From assembly GCA_002162795.1 (NCBI GenBank), contig MAAY01000054.1:1-39412 (forward strand): a DNA stretch of 39,412 nt, read 5' to 3'. Positions 8,591 through 16,771 of this stretch are shown in pieces. The notes under the pieces were generated by a model. The model was not told the DNA's origin and did not search any database. It saw only the letters and a program-made list of their open reading frames with translations. The position numbers and the translations under genes are program-made. How positions within the stretch are numbered: the first letter of the stretch is position 1; the number at the start of each line of letters is the position of its first letter. The DNA comes from Rhodobacterales bacterium 56_14_T64 (GTDB taxonomy: Bacteria; Pseudomonadota; Alphaproteobacteria; Rhodobacterales; Rhodobacteraceae).

Positions 8591-9514
8591 ATGACCGGTG
8601 AAATCGTAATTCTGGGCGTCTTTGTCGCTGATACCAGCTATCGCGCCGACCGCGCGCCCCGCATGGGTGAAACCATCATGGGCAACAGCTTTGCGCTTGG
8701 GCCGGGCGGCAAGGGGTCAAATCAGGCTGTGGCGGCCGCCATGGCTGGCGGCGATGTGCACTTCATCTCGCGATTGGGCCGTGATCCCTTTGCCGATATG
8801 GCGCTGGCAACCTGGGCCAAGGCCGGTGTCACGCCACAGGTCAGTCAACATGGCGACAGCTACACCGGTGCGGCCTATATCTTTGTCGAGGAATCTTCGG
8901 GCGACAACGCTATCATTGTGTGCCCCGGTGTGGCGGGTAACATCTCGGTTGCAGATATCGACGCACAGGCAGAGCTGATCCAGAACGCGGCCGTTTTTGT
9001 CACCCAGTTCGAACAGCCAATGGCGGCTGCGAAGCGCGGCCTGACTTTGGCGCGCGAAGCTGGTGTCAAAACCATCCTTAACCCGGCGCCTGCCGCTGAA
9101 ATGCCCGACGGCATGCTGGAACTGTGTGATTTTCTGACCCCGAACGAAACCGAGGTCGAGGCGATCACCGGCGTGTCTGTCACGTCAATCGATCAGGCTC
9201 GTCAGGCCGCGGATGTCTTGCTGGCACGGGGTGTCGGTGCGGCAGTGATCACTCTGGGTGAAAACGGCGTGTTGTATCACGATGCAAACCAGTCGGTGCA
9301 TGTGCCAGCCTTTAACGCCGGGCCAGTGGTCGAGACAACAGGCGCCGGCGATGCCTTTAACGGTGGGTTTGCAGCCGCACTGGTGCGTGGCATGACCCCA
9401 GTTGAGGCAGTGCGCTTTGGCTGCGCCACGGCGGGACTTTCGGTGACCCGCCCAGGCACGGCGCCATCAATGCCTGCTCGGGACGAGATAGAGGCGCTGC
9501 TAGAGGCGCAATAA
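8591..9514 (+). CDS. PfkB-family carbohydrate kinase, ribokinase-like
   Basis: A 307-residue sugar kinase. The N-terminal PfkB motif is GPGGKGSNQAVAAA (residues 37-50), typical of ribokinase. The C-terminal motif ETTGAGDAFNGGF includes the anion hole GAGD and catalytic Asp254. It would phosphorylate a pentose, hexose or keto-sugar in the cytoplasm using ATP. A TAAGGAG site precedes the ATG. It lies between the mutarotase and the aldo/keto reductase. A kinase beside a sugar dehydrogenase is unusual for a purely oxidative fucose route, so either two branches exist or the kinase acts on a later intermediate. Confidence 0.9.
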   Translation: MTGEIVILGVFVADTSYRADRAPRMGETIMGNSFALGPGGKGSNQAVAAAMAGGDVHFISRLGRDPFADMALATWAKAGVTPQVSQHGDSYTGAAYIFVEESSGDNAIIVCPGVAGNISVADIDAQAELIQNAAVFVTQFEQPMAAAKRGLTLAREAGVKTILNPAPAAEMPDGMLELCDFLTPNETEVEAITGVSVTSIDQARQAADVLLARGVGAAVITLGENGVLYHDANQSVHVPAFNAGPVVETTGAGDAFNGGFAAALVRGMTPVEAVRFGCATAGLSVTRPGTAPSMPARDEIEALLEAQ

Positions 9515-9537
9515 TTGAGGACTTGCAGGGGACCGAT

Positions 9538-10566
9538 ATGACTTTGAAAACACGCCACTGGGACCGCCTGGGCAACGGCGGACTGACCCTGACCGAGCTG
9601 GGATTTGGCACCGCGCCGCTGGGCAACCTTTACCGCGCCATCAGCGACGAAGACGCCCATGACATTCTGACTTTGGCCTGGGACAGCGGCGTGCGCTATT
9701 ACGACACCGCTCCACTCTATGGGTTTGGGCTGTCTGAAACCCGGCTTAATCGCTTCCTGCGCGATAAGCCCCGCGACGAATACGTGTTGTCGACCAAAGT
9801 TGGCCGCCTGTTGCAGCCCGTCCCGCCTGCCGAGCGCGACGGTCAGGGCAAATGGTTCGACGTTCCCAACCGACGCGAGATCTATGATTACTCTTACGAC
9901 GGCGTCATGCGCTCGTTTGAGTTTTCGCTGGAACGTCTGGGTGTTGACCGCGTCGAAATGTTGTTTGCCCATGACATCGATCTGGCCAACCACGGTAGCC
10001 AGCAGGTTTTGGATGCCAAGTTCGACGAACTCATGGGCGGTGGGCACCAGGCGCTGGTCGAACTGCGTGATCAAGGTGTGATCAAGGCTTTTGGCGTTGG
10101 GGTCAACGAATGGCAACCCTGCCAGACCCTGGCCGAGCGCGGCGATTTTGACCTGTTCCTGCTGGCGGGGCGCTACACATTGCTGGAACAAGAGGCGCTG
10201 GAAAGCTTCCTTCCGCTGTGTGAAAAGCGCGGGCTGGGGATCATTCTGGGCGGGGCCTATAACTCGGGCATTCTGGCCACCGGGCCAAAACCGGGAGCGT
10301 TTTATAACTACGACCCAGCGCCGCAAAATATCTTCGACAAAGTGGGCGAGATCCAGTCGCTGTGCCAGCACCACGGTGTTCGGCTGGTAGACGCCGCGTT
10401 CCAGTTCCCACTGCATCATCCATCGGTGCTAACGGTTATTCCCGGCGGGCAGGGCGTTGCAGAAATGCAGTCGAACCTAGCTGCTGCGCATAGTGATATC
10501 CCGACTGCCTTGTGGGTCGACCTCAAATCCAAGGGCTTGATGCGGTCGGATGCGCCAACCGGGTGA
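9538..10566 (+). CDS. Aldo/keto reductase, D-threo-aldose (L-fucose) 1-dehydrogenase-like
   Basis: A 342-residue AKR with the catalytic tetrad in place: Asp56 and Tyr61 in YYDTAPLYG, Lys87 in STKVGR and His145 in FAHDID. The pattern LGFGTAPLGNLY and the DYSYDGVMRSFEFSLERLGVDRV block resemble D-threo-aldose 1-dehydrogenase / L-fucose dehydrogenase and pyridoxal 4-dehydrogenase. These oxidise the anomeric carbon to a lactone with NAD(P)+. The ATG at 9538 is preferred over 9523 because CAGGGGA sits at the right distance. Last gene of the plus-strand unit. With the FucU-like mutarotase it makes an L-fucose-type sugar the best guess. Confidence 0.82.
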   Translation: MTLKTRHWDRLGNGGLTLTELGFGTAPLGNLYRAISDEDAHDILTLAWDSGVRYYDTAPLYGFGLSETRLNRFLRDKPRDEYVLSTKVGRLLQPVPPAERDGQGKWFDVPNRREIYDYSYDGVMRSFEFSLERLGVDRVEMLFAHDIDLANHGSQQVLDAKFDELMGGGHQALVELRDQGVIKAFGVGVNEWQPCQTLAERGDFDLFLLAGRYTLLEQEALESFLPLCEKRGLGIILGGAYNSGILATGPKPGAFYNYDPAPQNIFDKVGEIQSLCQHHGVRLVDAAFQFPLHHPSVLTVIPGGQGVAEMQSNLAAAHSDIPTALWVDLKSKGLMRSDAPTG

Positions 10567-10574
10567 TTTTAACT

Positions 10575-10601
10575 ACGGCAGACCTTCTATAGGCCTGCCG
10601 T
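10575..10601 (+). terminator. Possible terminator hairpin between convergent genes
   Basis: ACGGCAG (10575-10581) pairs with CTGCCGT (10595-10601), extended by an inner CC/GG pair after one mismatch. It lies between the converging aldo/keto reductase and AsnC-type genes. No proper U-run follows on either side, so it may be only a transcript-end stem or a weak bidirectional terminator. Confidence 0.4.
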
Positions 10602-10616
10602 CACAGTTACTAAAAA

Positions 10617-11084
10617 CTACTCCCACGGTGGTACATAAAACGACGCCTTGATCCGGTCCATCACCACCGTGGTTTTAAACCCCTTGATGTCCGGATTGTC
10701 GTACAAAAAGCTGCGGGTGAACCCCTCGTATTCCTTCATATCCCGCACCCCGACAATCAGAATAAAATCAGTATCTCCGGTCACATAATAGGCGCTCATC
10801 ACGGTGGGCTCGTTGCGCACGGACTTCTTGAAATGGTCAATGATATCGGAACGTTCCCGCTCTAACTGCACCGCAACCATCATGGTCATCGGTCGCCCGA
10901 CTGCCTCGCTCGACACAATCGAAACATCACCCTCGATCACCTTGTCCTTGCGCAACCGGTTCAGCCGCCGCTGGGTCGAGGTCGGCGACAATCCGATCTT
11001 CTCTGACAGTTGCGCCGAGGTCAGCTGATTGTTCAGCTGAACCTCATGCAGGATCTTCCTGTCTAACGTATCAAGATCGCCCAT
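10617..11084 (-). CDS. doeX: AsnC/Lrp-family regulator of ectoine degradation (DoeX/AsnC type)
   Basis: A 155-residue feast/famine regulator. Residues ~5-50 are the helix-turn-helix (LDRKILHEVQLNNQLTSAQL, with SPTSTQRRLNRL as recognition helix). Residues ~65-150 form the RAM effector domain with the GDTDFILIVGVRD core. It is divergent from the ectoine hydrolase gene, the arrangement known for doeX/asnC in ectoine clusters, where this regulator binds near doeA. I chose the ATG at 11084 (GGGA upstream); in-frame ATGs at 11093 and 11108 are possible. The symbol follows Halomonas naming; roseobacter clusters call it asnC. Confidence 0.85.
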   Translation of the reverse strand: MGDLDTLDRKILHEVQLNNQLTSAQLSEKIGLSPTSTQRRLNRLRKDKVIEGDVSIVSSEAVGRPMTMMVAVQLERERSDIIDHFKKSVRNEPTVMSAYYVTGDTDFILIVGVRDMKEYEGFTRSFLYDNPDIKGFKTTVVMDRIKASFYVPPWE

Positions 11085-11106
11085 TTTTCCCATCCCATTA
11101 AAGTTC

Positions 11107-11153
11107 ACGCAGTATAGATGCGCGAAGTTGAAATATTCGCGTAATTTCTGCGT
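11107..11153. promoter_or_regulatory. Nested dyads in the doeX-doeA promoter region
   Basis: CGCGAA-N9-TTCGCG (11121-11141) is flanked by ACGCAG (11107-11112) and CTGCGT (11148-11153). Both dyads are centred at about 11130-11131. A further GTATAG/CTATAC pair spans 11112-11171. Lrp/AsnC regulators bind extended, phased sites in such divergent regions, so this is the best candidate for the regulator's operator. Confidence 0.5.
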
Positions 11154-11219
11154 TGCCGTTGGCTACTATACGGCAAGGACAAAATCCATTCAAACCACCC
11201 AATCATCGGAGACCTTTAT

Positions 11220-12401
11220 ATGGACACATCACACTTGCCGTTCCCAATCGAGGAATACGACACCCGGATTGCCAAGGTGCGGGTCGCGATGGAACAGGCA
11301 GGGATTGATGTGCTGGCGGTGACCGACCCGGCCAATATGGCATGGTTGACGGGATACGAAGGCTGGTCGTTCTATGTACATCAGGCTGTGTTAATCGGCC
11401 CCTCAGGTGCGCCGCTGTGGTGGGGGCGCGCAATGGACGCACTGGGGGCCAAGCGCACGGTGTTCATGGATGCGGATGACATCCACGGGTACCAAGATGA
11501 CTATGTCCAAAACCCCGACAAACACCCGATGCAGGATCTGGCTCAGCTGATCAGCGCCAAGGGTTGGCAGGGCGCACGCATCGGTCTGGAAATGGACAAT
11601 TACTATTTCACTGCAGCCGCTTACATGTCCCTGGTTCAAAACCTTCCGGATGCAAAGTGGGTGGACGCCAACGTTCTGGTCAACTGGCAGCGGGCGGTCA
11701 AAAGCAAGACCGAGATCACCTATATGCGCCGCGCCGCCCGCATCGTGGAGCACATGCACGCCATCATTCTGGAACGTGCCGAGCCCGGCATGAAGAAGAA
11801 CGAGCTGGTTGCCGCTATCTATCACGCAGGCATCACTGGTGCCGATGGGCACTGGGGCGATTACCCCTCGATCGTGCCGCTGGCACCCTCGGGCGAAGAT
11901 GCCACCGCGCCACATCTGACCTGGGACGACAGTCCTTTGAAAAAAGGTGAGGCGACGTTCTTTGAAATCGCCGGCGTCTATCGCCGCTATCACGCGCCAC
12001 AATCGCGCACGCTGTTCTTCGGCGAACCACCCGCGACATACCGCCGGGCTGAAGACGCCGTGCTCGAAGCCGTCGCTGCTGGCATGGAACAGGCCAAACC
12101 CGGCAACTATGCGCAAGACATAGCCAATGCTTTTAATGCCACGCTGAACCGTCTGGGCTTTGAAAAAGACAGCCGCTGCGGCTATCCCATTGGCCTGTCT
12201 TACCCGCCCGACTGGGGCGAGCACACCTTCTCGCTGCGCCGCGATGACATGACGGTGCTGCAGCCCGGTATGACCTTCCATTTCATGCCCGCCCTTTGGC
12301 TGGATGACGGTGGCATTGAAATTACCGAACCGGTTCTGATCACCGAAAGTGGTGCCGAAAACCTCTGTAATACCCCGCGTGGGTTGGTGGTGAAGGGATA
12401 A
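11220..12401 (+). CDS. doeA: Ectoine hydrolase (peptidase M24-like)
   Basis: A 393-residue creatinase/aminopeptidase P-like protein matching ectoine hydrolase DoeA (EutD), which opens ectoine to N-alpha-acetyl-L-2,4-diaminobutyrate. An N-terminal creatinase domain (~1-160) precedes the pita-bread domain (~165-393). The usual M24 metal ligands are mostly replaced: EIAG (Glu249) stands where the first Asp is expected, HAPQSRT replaces HSDxTRT, and GYPIGLS lacks the His. This fits the metal-independent character of the creatinase-like branch. Directly followed by the deacetylase, as in known clusters where the two enzymes act together. Confidence 0.9.
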   Translation: MDTSHLPFPIEEYDTRIAKVRVAMEQAGIDVLAVTDPANMAWLTGYEGWSFYVHQAVLIGPSGAPLWWGRAMDALGAKRTVFMDADDIHGYQDDYVQNPDKHPMQDLAQLISAKGWQGARIGLEMDNYYFTAAAYMSLVQNLPDAKWVDANVLVNWQRAVKSKTEITYMRRAARIVEHMHAIILERAEPGMKKNELVAAIYHAGITGADGHWGDYPSIVPLAPSGEDATAPHLTWDDSPLKKGEATFFEIAGVYRRYHAPQSRTLFFGEPPATYRRAEDAVLEAVAAGMEQAKPGNYAQDIANAFNATLNRLGFEKDSRCGYPIGLSYPPDWGEHTFSLRRDDMTVLQPGMTFHFMPALWLDDGGIEITEPVLITESGAENLCNTPRGLVVKG

Positions 12402-12404
12402 ATC

Positions 12405-13400
12405 ATGCGTGAATCTTCTGTCACCCCGACCATTGATCTAGACGCCGAGGGTGTTCATCACGGCTACCTGCGGTTGCCCTACAGCCGCGATGACAGTGCT
12501 TGGGGATCCGTGATGATCCCAATCACTGTGGCCAAAAACGGCGAGGGACCAACCGCGCTGATGACCGGTGCCAATCACGGCGATGAATACGAAGGCCCGC
12601 TGGCATTGGTTGAATTGGCCGCCAACATTCAGGCTGCTGACATCACTGGCCGTGTGATCATCATTCCCTTCATGAACATGCCCGCCTTTATCGCCGGGTC
12701 GCGGACCTCGCCGATTGATGGCGGCAACCTGAACCGCGCCTTTCCCGGTCGGCCCGATGGCAGTGTCACCGATAAAATCGCCGATTACTTCCAGCGCTAC
12801 CTGCTGCCGATGGCGGATATCGTGCTCGATTTCCATTCCGGCGGCAAAACTCTCGATTTCCTGCCCTACGCGGCATCACATCTGCTGCACGACAAAGAGC
12901 AAGAGGCCCGCTGCTGTGCTGCGCGCGATGCCTTTAATGCTCCGTTCTCGATGCAGATGCTCGAAATCGACGCGGCCGGGATGTACGACGAGGCCGCCGA
13001 GAATATGGGCAAGACCTTTGTCACAACTGAGCTGGGCGGCGGCGGCACCTCTTGTGTGGAAAGCGTTGAAATTGCCCGCAAAGGTGTGCGCAATCTCTTG
13101 ATCCATGCCGGTATCATGTCGGGTGAACTCGAAGTGGCGCCAACGCGGCACTTGTCTCAGACGGATAGCGATTGTTTCCACTTTGCCGAAACACGCGGCG
13201 TGGTGGAATTCACCATCAGTTTGGGTGATCCAATCAAAAAGGGCGCGGTTCTGGCCAAAATCTGGGAGCTGCGCCGCACTGGACATCCGCCGCAGGAAAT
13301 CCGCGCAAAAATGGATGGGCTACTGGCGGTTCGCCACACCCTCGGGCTGGTTCAGCTGGGCGATTGCCTGGCGGTTCTGGCGCAAGAAAACACCAAATAG
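12405..13400 (+). CDS. doeB: N-alpha-acetyl-L-2,4-diaminobutyrate deacetylase
   Basis: A 331-residue member of the succinylglutamate desuccinylase/aspartoacylase zinc family. Zinc ligands are visible as His58 and Glu61 in GANHGDE and His144 in LDFHSGG; the general-base Glu is in FVTTELGGGGT. The C-terminal ~90 residues form the usual beta domain. DoeB (EutE) removes the acetyl group from the product of ectoine hydrolase, giving L-2,4-diaminobutyrate and acetate. It begins three bases after the doeA stop with AAGGGA ahead of the ATG, so the two are co-translated. Confidence 0.9.
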   Translation: MRESSVTPTIDLDAEGVHHGYLRLPYSRDDSAWGSVMIPITVAKNGEGPTALMTGANHGDEYEGPLALVELAANIQAADITGRVIIIPFMNMPAFIAGSRTSPIDGGNLNRAFPGRPDGSVTDKIADYFQRYLLPMADIVLDFHSGGKTLDFLPYAASHLLHDKEQEARCCAARDAFNAPFSMQMLEIDAAGMYDEAAENMGKTFVTTELGGGGTSCVESVEIARKGVRNLLIHAGIMSGELEVAPTRHLSQTDSDCFHFAETRGVVEFTISLGDPIKKGAVLAKIWELRRTGHPPQEIRAKMDGLLAVRHTLGLVQLGDCLAVLAQENTK

Positions 13401-13411
13401 AAAGACATCCA

Positions 13412-14782
13412 ATGTTGACCAACGATAAACTCGCGCAATGGGATCGCGAGAACTTTTTCCATCCTTCAACCCATCTGGCCCAGCACGCACGTGGCGACAC
13501 ACCAACGCGGGTGATCACGACGGGCGAGGGGGTCCACATCGTGGACCGCGACGGTCGCAAGATGCTAGATGCCTTTGCCGGTCTGTACTGCGTCAACGTC
13601 GGATATGGCCGTACGGAAATTGCCGAGGCGATTTCCAAACAGGCGCATGAACTGGCTTATTATCACTCATATGTCGGTCACGGCACCGAGGCCTCGATCA
13701 CCCTGTCCAAGATGATCCTGGACCGCGCACCAGACAACATGTCCAAGGTCTATTTTGGTCAAAGTGGTTCGGACGCAAACGAGACCAACATCAAATTGGT
13801 CTGGTATTACAACAATATCCTGGGCCGCCCGCAGAAGAAAAAGATCATCTCGCGCTGGCGCGGTTATCACGGATCGGGCCTGATGACCGGCTCGCTGACC
13901 GGGCTGGAACTGTTCCACAACAAGTTCGATCTACCGCTGTCGCAGGTCATCCACACCGAGTCCCCATATTACCTGCGTGGTGCCACCGAAGGCATGTCAG
14001 AGGAAGAGTTTTCAGCCGATTGCGCCGCCAAGCTCGAAGAGATGATCCTGACTGAGGGTCCCGACACCATCGCCGCTTTCATTGGTGAGCCAGTTCTGGG
14101 CACTGGCGGTATCGTACCGCCCCCCGCTGGATATTGGGCGGCCATTCAGGCTGTGCTCACCAAATACGACATCTTGCTGATCGCAGATGAGGTGGTCACC
14201 GGATTTGGCCGTCTAGGAACCATGTTCGGGTCGGCCCATTACGACATCAAGCCGGATATCATCACCATCGCCAAAGGCCTGACCTCGGCCTATGCGCCGC
14301 TGTCGGGTTCGATCATCTCAGACAAGATGTGGAAAGTGCTGGAGCGCGGCACGGACGAGAATGGTGCCATTGGCCACGGCTGGACCTATTCGGCGCATCC
14401 CATCGGTGCAGCAGCGGGTGTTGCCAACCTGAAGCTGATCGATGAAATGGGGCTGGTCGAAAATTCCGGCAGCACTGGCACCTACATGCTGCAACAATTG
14501 ACCGAGGCCTTCGGGGATCACCCCAACGTCGCGCAAGTTCGCGGCGAGGGGCTGATGTGTGCGGTGGAATTTGCAGAGGCAGGCACGCCGTTGAACCTCT
14601 TTGATCCGAGCAAAAAGGTTGGTTACGCAATTTCTGCTGCAATGGCACACCGCGACGTCATAGCCCGCGCCATGCCACAAGGAGACATCATCGGCTTCGC
14701 GCCGCCACTGTGCATCACGCCAGATGAAGTGGATCAGGTGGTTGCCGTCGCCAAAGAAGCGGTGGCCGAGGTGCTGGGTTAA
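13412..14782 (+). CDS. doeD: Class III aminotransferase, probable L-2,4-diaminobutyrate transaminase
   Basis: A 456-residue PLP-dependent omega-type aminotransferase. SGSDANETNIKL binds the cofactor phosphate, LLIADEVVTGFGR carries the PLP-pyridine Asp, and the Schiff-base Lys is Lys288 in ITIAKGLTS. In ectoine catabolism this enzyme (DoeD; atf in roseobacters) converts diaminobutyrate to aspartate semialdehyde. It starts 11 bases after doeB. The ATG at 13412 is used because an upstream in-frame ATG (13364) lies inside doeB. The next step, aspartate-semialdehyde dehydrogenase (DoeC/Ssd), is not in the window. Position supports the role more than any single residue. Confidence 0.82.
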   Translation: MLTNDKLAQWDRENFFHPSTHLAQHARGDTPTRVITTGEGVHIVDRDGRKMLDAFAGLYCVNVGYGRTEIAEAISKQAHELAYYHSYVGHGTEASITLSKMILDRAPDNMSKVYFGQSGSDANETNIKLVWYYNNILGRPQKKKIISRWRGYHGSGLMTGSLTGLELFHNKFDLPLSQVIHTESPYYLRGATEGMSEEEFSADCAAKLEEMILTEGPDTIAAFIGEPVLGTGGIVPPPAGYWAAIQAVLTKYDILLIADEVVTGFGRLGTMFGSAHYDIKPDIITIAKGLTSAYAPLSGSIISDKMWKVLERGTDENGAIGHGWTYSAHPIGAAAGVANLKLIDEMGLVENSGSTGTYMLQQLTEAFGDHPNVAQVRGEGLMCAVEFAEAGTPLNLFDPSKKVGYAISAAMAHRDVIARAMPQGDIIGFAPPLCITPDEVDQVVAVAKEAVAEVLG

Positions 14783-14805
14783 CCTAGTTCCACAGTCCAA
14801 ACGAA

Positions 14806-14831
14806 ATTGCCCGGCGTTTACGTCGGGCAAT
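14806..14831 (-). terminator. Terminator hairpin between convergent doeD and GH42 genes
   Basis: ATTGCCCGGCG and CGTCGGGCAAT form an 11-bp stem (one G-U pair) with a TTTA loop. On the minus strand it is followed by a U-rich TTTCGTTT stretch, nine bases downstream of the GH42 stop codon. It best serves the galactoside operon, and its mirror form may also help end the ectoine transcript. Confidence 0.65.
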
Positions 14832-14839
14832 AGATCCGA

Positions 14840-16762
14840 TTAGTCCAGTTCGACACGCAGCACACCAGCTGGTGGCAAGGGGCCCGCATCGGTTTCAACG
14901 GTCTCGGCAGTGTAGTTGAACCAGAACCGCTCGGTCGCGGTGTCGCGGACACGAACTCCATCTTGCAGGGCCATGACCTGTAGCCCTGCCTTGGCGCATA
15001 GATTGCCGATCAGCGCATCAAGCGCCGTATCATCGCCCCAGCCGCCCATATAGGTCACAGTACCGGTTTGCATGGCCACTGCCGCCCCGGCAGCGGTCTG
15101 AACCACAACGTTTGCGGTGCCTTCCAGCTCTTCCAAATACCCAGTAACAGACCCAACATTTGCCAGTGTGACTGGCATGTCAGGACGCAGGGTTTCCACC
15201 CGCGAAACGGTGACATCCAAGCCGGGAAAGGCTGGTGGCAGTGGCACAGGAATTGCCATATTGGCATCGCGCGCGCCCGTGCGCGGCCCCACCAGAACTT
15301 GCGCCGAACACTCAGCCAACGTCTGTTTCAGATCGTCGGGCATATGCATCATGCCGGGGGCTAGTACCAAGGCATAGCCGTCGAAATCCCGCGTGTCAGG
15401 AGAGACAATATCCACCGACAGACCCGCACGACGCAGTGCGCGGTAGTGGTCGAACACCAGAGCAAAATAGGTCAGGCCAGCGCCCTGAGGTTGTACATTC
15501 CAGGCCCAGTCAGCATCATAGTCAAACACCAGCGCCACCGGGGCCTGCGCGGGCTGCACATCCGGGGCCTGCTTCATCTCAGCAGCAACCTGACGCGCCT
15601 CGACAATCGCCGGTGCATCGGCGCTGTCGGGGCGCAGCATACCGGCGTGCATCTGCTCTTGCGCAAACGGCGCCTGACGCCAGCGGAAGTAACACACCGC
15701 TTCGGCGCCATGGGCAAAGGCTTCCCAGCTCCACAACCGGACCATGCCGGGCAGGGGGGATGGATTGTAAGGCGCCCAGTTCACAGGGCCCGGCTGTTGC
15801 TCCATCACCCACCAGCGACCGCGGCCAACGGCGCGGTACAGGTCGTGGTGAAAGGCCTGAAAGTCCGGATGACCCTGATTGGCATATTTGCGCTGCACCT
15901 CGACACTGGCACCGACGCGGTCCTCTAGGAAGCCCAACGGATAGCTGTCCCAGGTGGCAATCTCCAGATCCGCGCCAACCTTGTAATGGTCGAAATCAAT
16001 GATCCGCCCCATATAATTATGCGAAATCGGTGCTTCCGAATGCGCACGGATGATATCCACCTGTGCCCGGTTGAACGCCACCACCTGATCCGAGGAGTAA
16101 CGGCGGAACGCCAACACATGTGATGGGTTCGGCTCGGTCACGGTCAGGTTGGGCAGGTCAATGTCGTCGAAATCACTGTATTCCATCGACCAGAACACAT
16201 TGCCCCAGGCCGCATTCAGCGCGCCAATTCCATCGTTCTGACCTTCGCCACTAAACTGATCCCGCAGCCATCCCCTAAATCCCAGACGCGCCGCATCGGA
16301 ATAGGAAATGGTGGTGTCGTGACAGCCATATTCATTGTCTGTTTGCCAGGCTGCCACATGCGGGTTCTTGCCGTAACGTTTGGCGACCAGTTCAACAATC
16401 CGGCGGCATTCGTCCAGATACCCTTGGTGACTGAAACAGTAGTGCCTGCGCGAGCCAAACTTGCGCGGGCGCCCTTGGTCGTCCACCGCCAGCATGTCTG
16501 GGTGCTTATCCAATACCCATTTTGGCGGCGTGGCGGTTGGCGTGCCCAGAACAACCTTCAACCCGGCCTGTCCCAGAACCTCGATCGCCTGATCCAGCCA
16601 ATCCCACTGCAGATCACCCGGGGTTGGTTCAATCCGAGACCAGGAAAATTCGCCGATCCGGACCCATGTCAGTCCAGCCTCGGCCATACGACGTGCGTCA
16701 TCGGCCCAGATGTCTGATGACCAGTGTTCCGGGTAATAGCAGGTGCCAAGGGTGCGTTGCAT
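14840..16762 (-). CDS. Beta-galactosidase, glycoside hydrolase family 42
   Basis: A 640-residue GH42 enzyme with the family start YYPEHWS. The acid/base is Glu144 in TDNEYGCH and the nucleophile is Glu321 in MEQQPGPVNWAP; both are family signatures. The TIM barrel covers ~1-380, followed by the trimerisation domain and a small C-terminal beta domain. There is no signal peptide, so it acts in the cytoplasm on beta-galactosides imported by the ABC system, releasing galactose. Last gene of the galactoside operon, nine bases after the lactonase. Pairing with the GH4 enzyme lets the operon handle both alpha and beta linkages. Confidence 0.93.
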   Translation of the reverse strand: MQRTLGTCYYPEHWSSDIWADDARRMAEAGLTWVRIGEFSWSRIEPTPGDLQWDWLDQAIEVLGQAGLKVVLGTPTATPPKWVLDKHPDMLAVDDQGRPRKFGSRRHYCFSHQGYLDECRRIVELVAKRYGKNPHVAAWQTDNEYGCHDTTISYSDAARLGFRGWLRDQFSGEGQNDGIGALNAAWGNVFWSMEYSDFDDIDLPNLTVTEPNPSHVLAFRRYSSDQVVAFNRAQVDIIRAHSEAPISHNYMGRIIDFDHYKVGADLEIATWDSYPLGFLEDRVGASVEVQRKYANQGHPDFQAFHHDLYRAVGRGRWWVMEQQPGPVNWAPYNPSPLPGMVRLWSWEAFAHGAEAVCYFRWRQAPFAQEQMHAGMLRPDSADAPAIVEARQVAAEMKQAPDVQPAQAPVALVFDYDADWAWNVQPQGAGLTYFALVFDHYRALRRAGLSVDIVSPDTRDFDGYALVLAPGMMHMPDDLKQTLAECSAQVLVGPRTGARDANMAIPVPLPPAFPGLDVTVSRVETLRPDMPVTLANVGSVTGYLEELEGTANVVVQTAAGAAVAMQTGTVTYMGGWGDDTALDALIGNLCAKAGLQVMALQDGVRVRDTATERFWFNYTAETVETDAGPLPPAGVLRVELD

Positions 16763-16771
16763 TTTTGGGCC

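Noticed and set aside
9277-12281. Long open frames antisense to the AKR (9277-10419) and to the ectoine hydrolase (11403-12281)
   Set aside because: They mirror strongly coding genes with clear family motifs, have no recognisable domains of their own, and reflect codon bias in GC-rich DNA.
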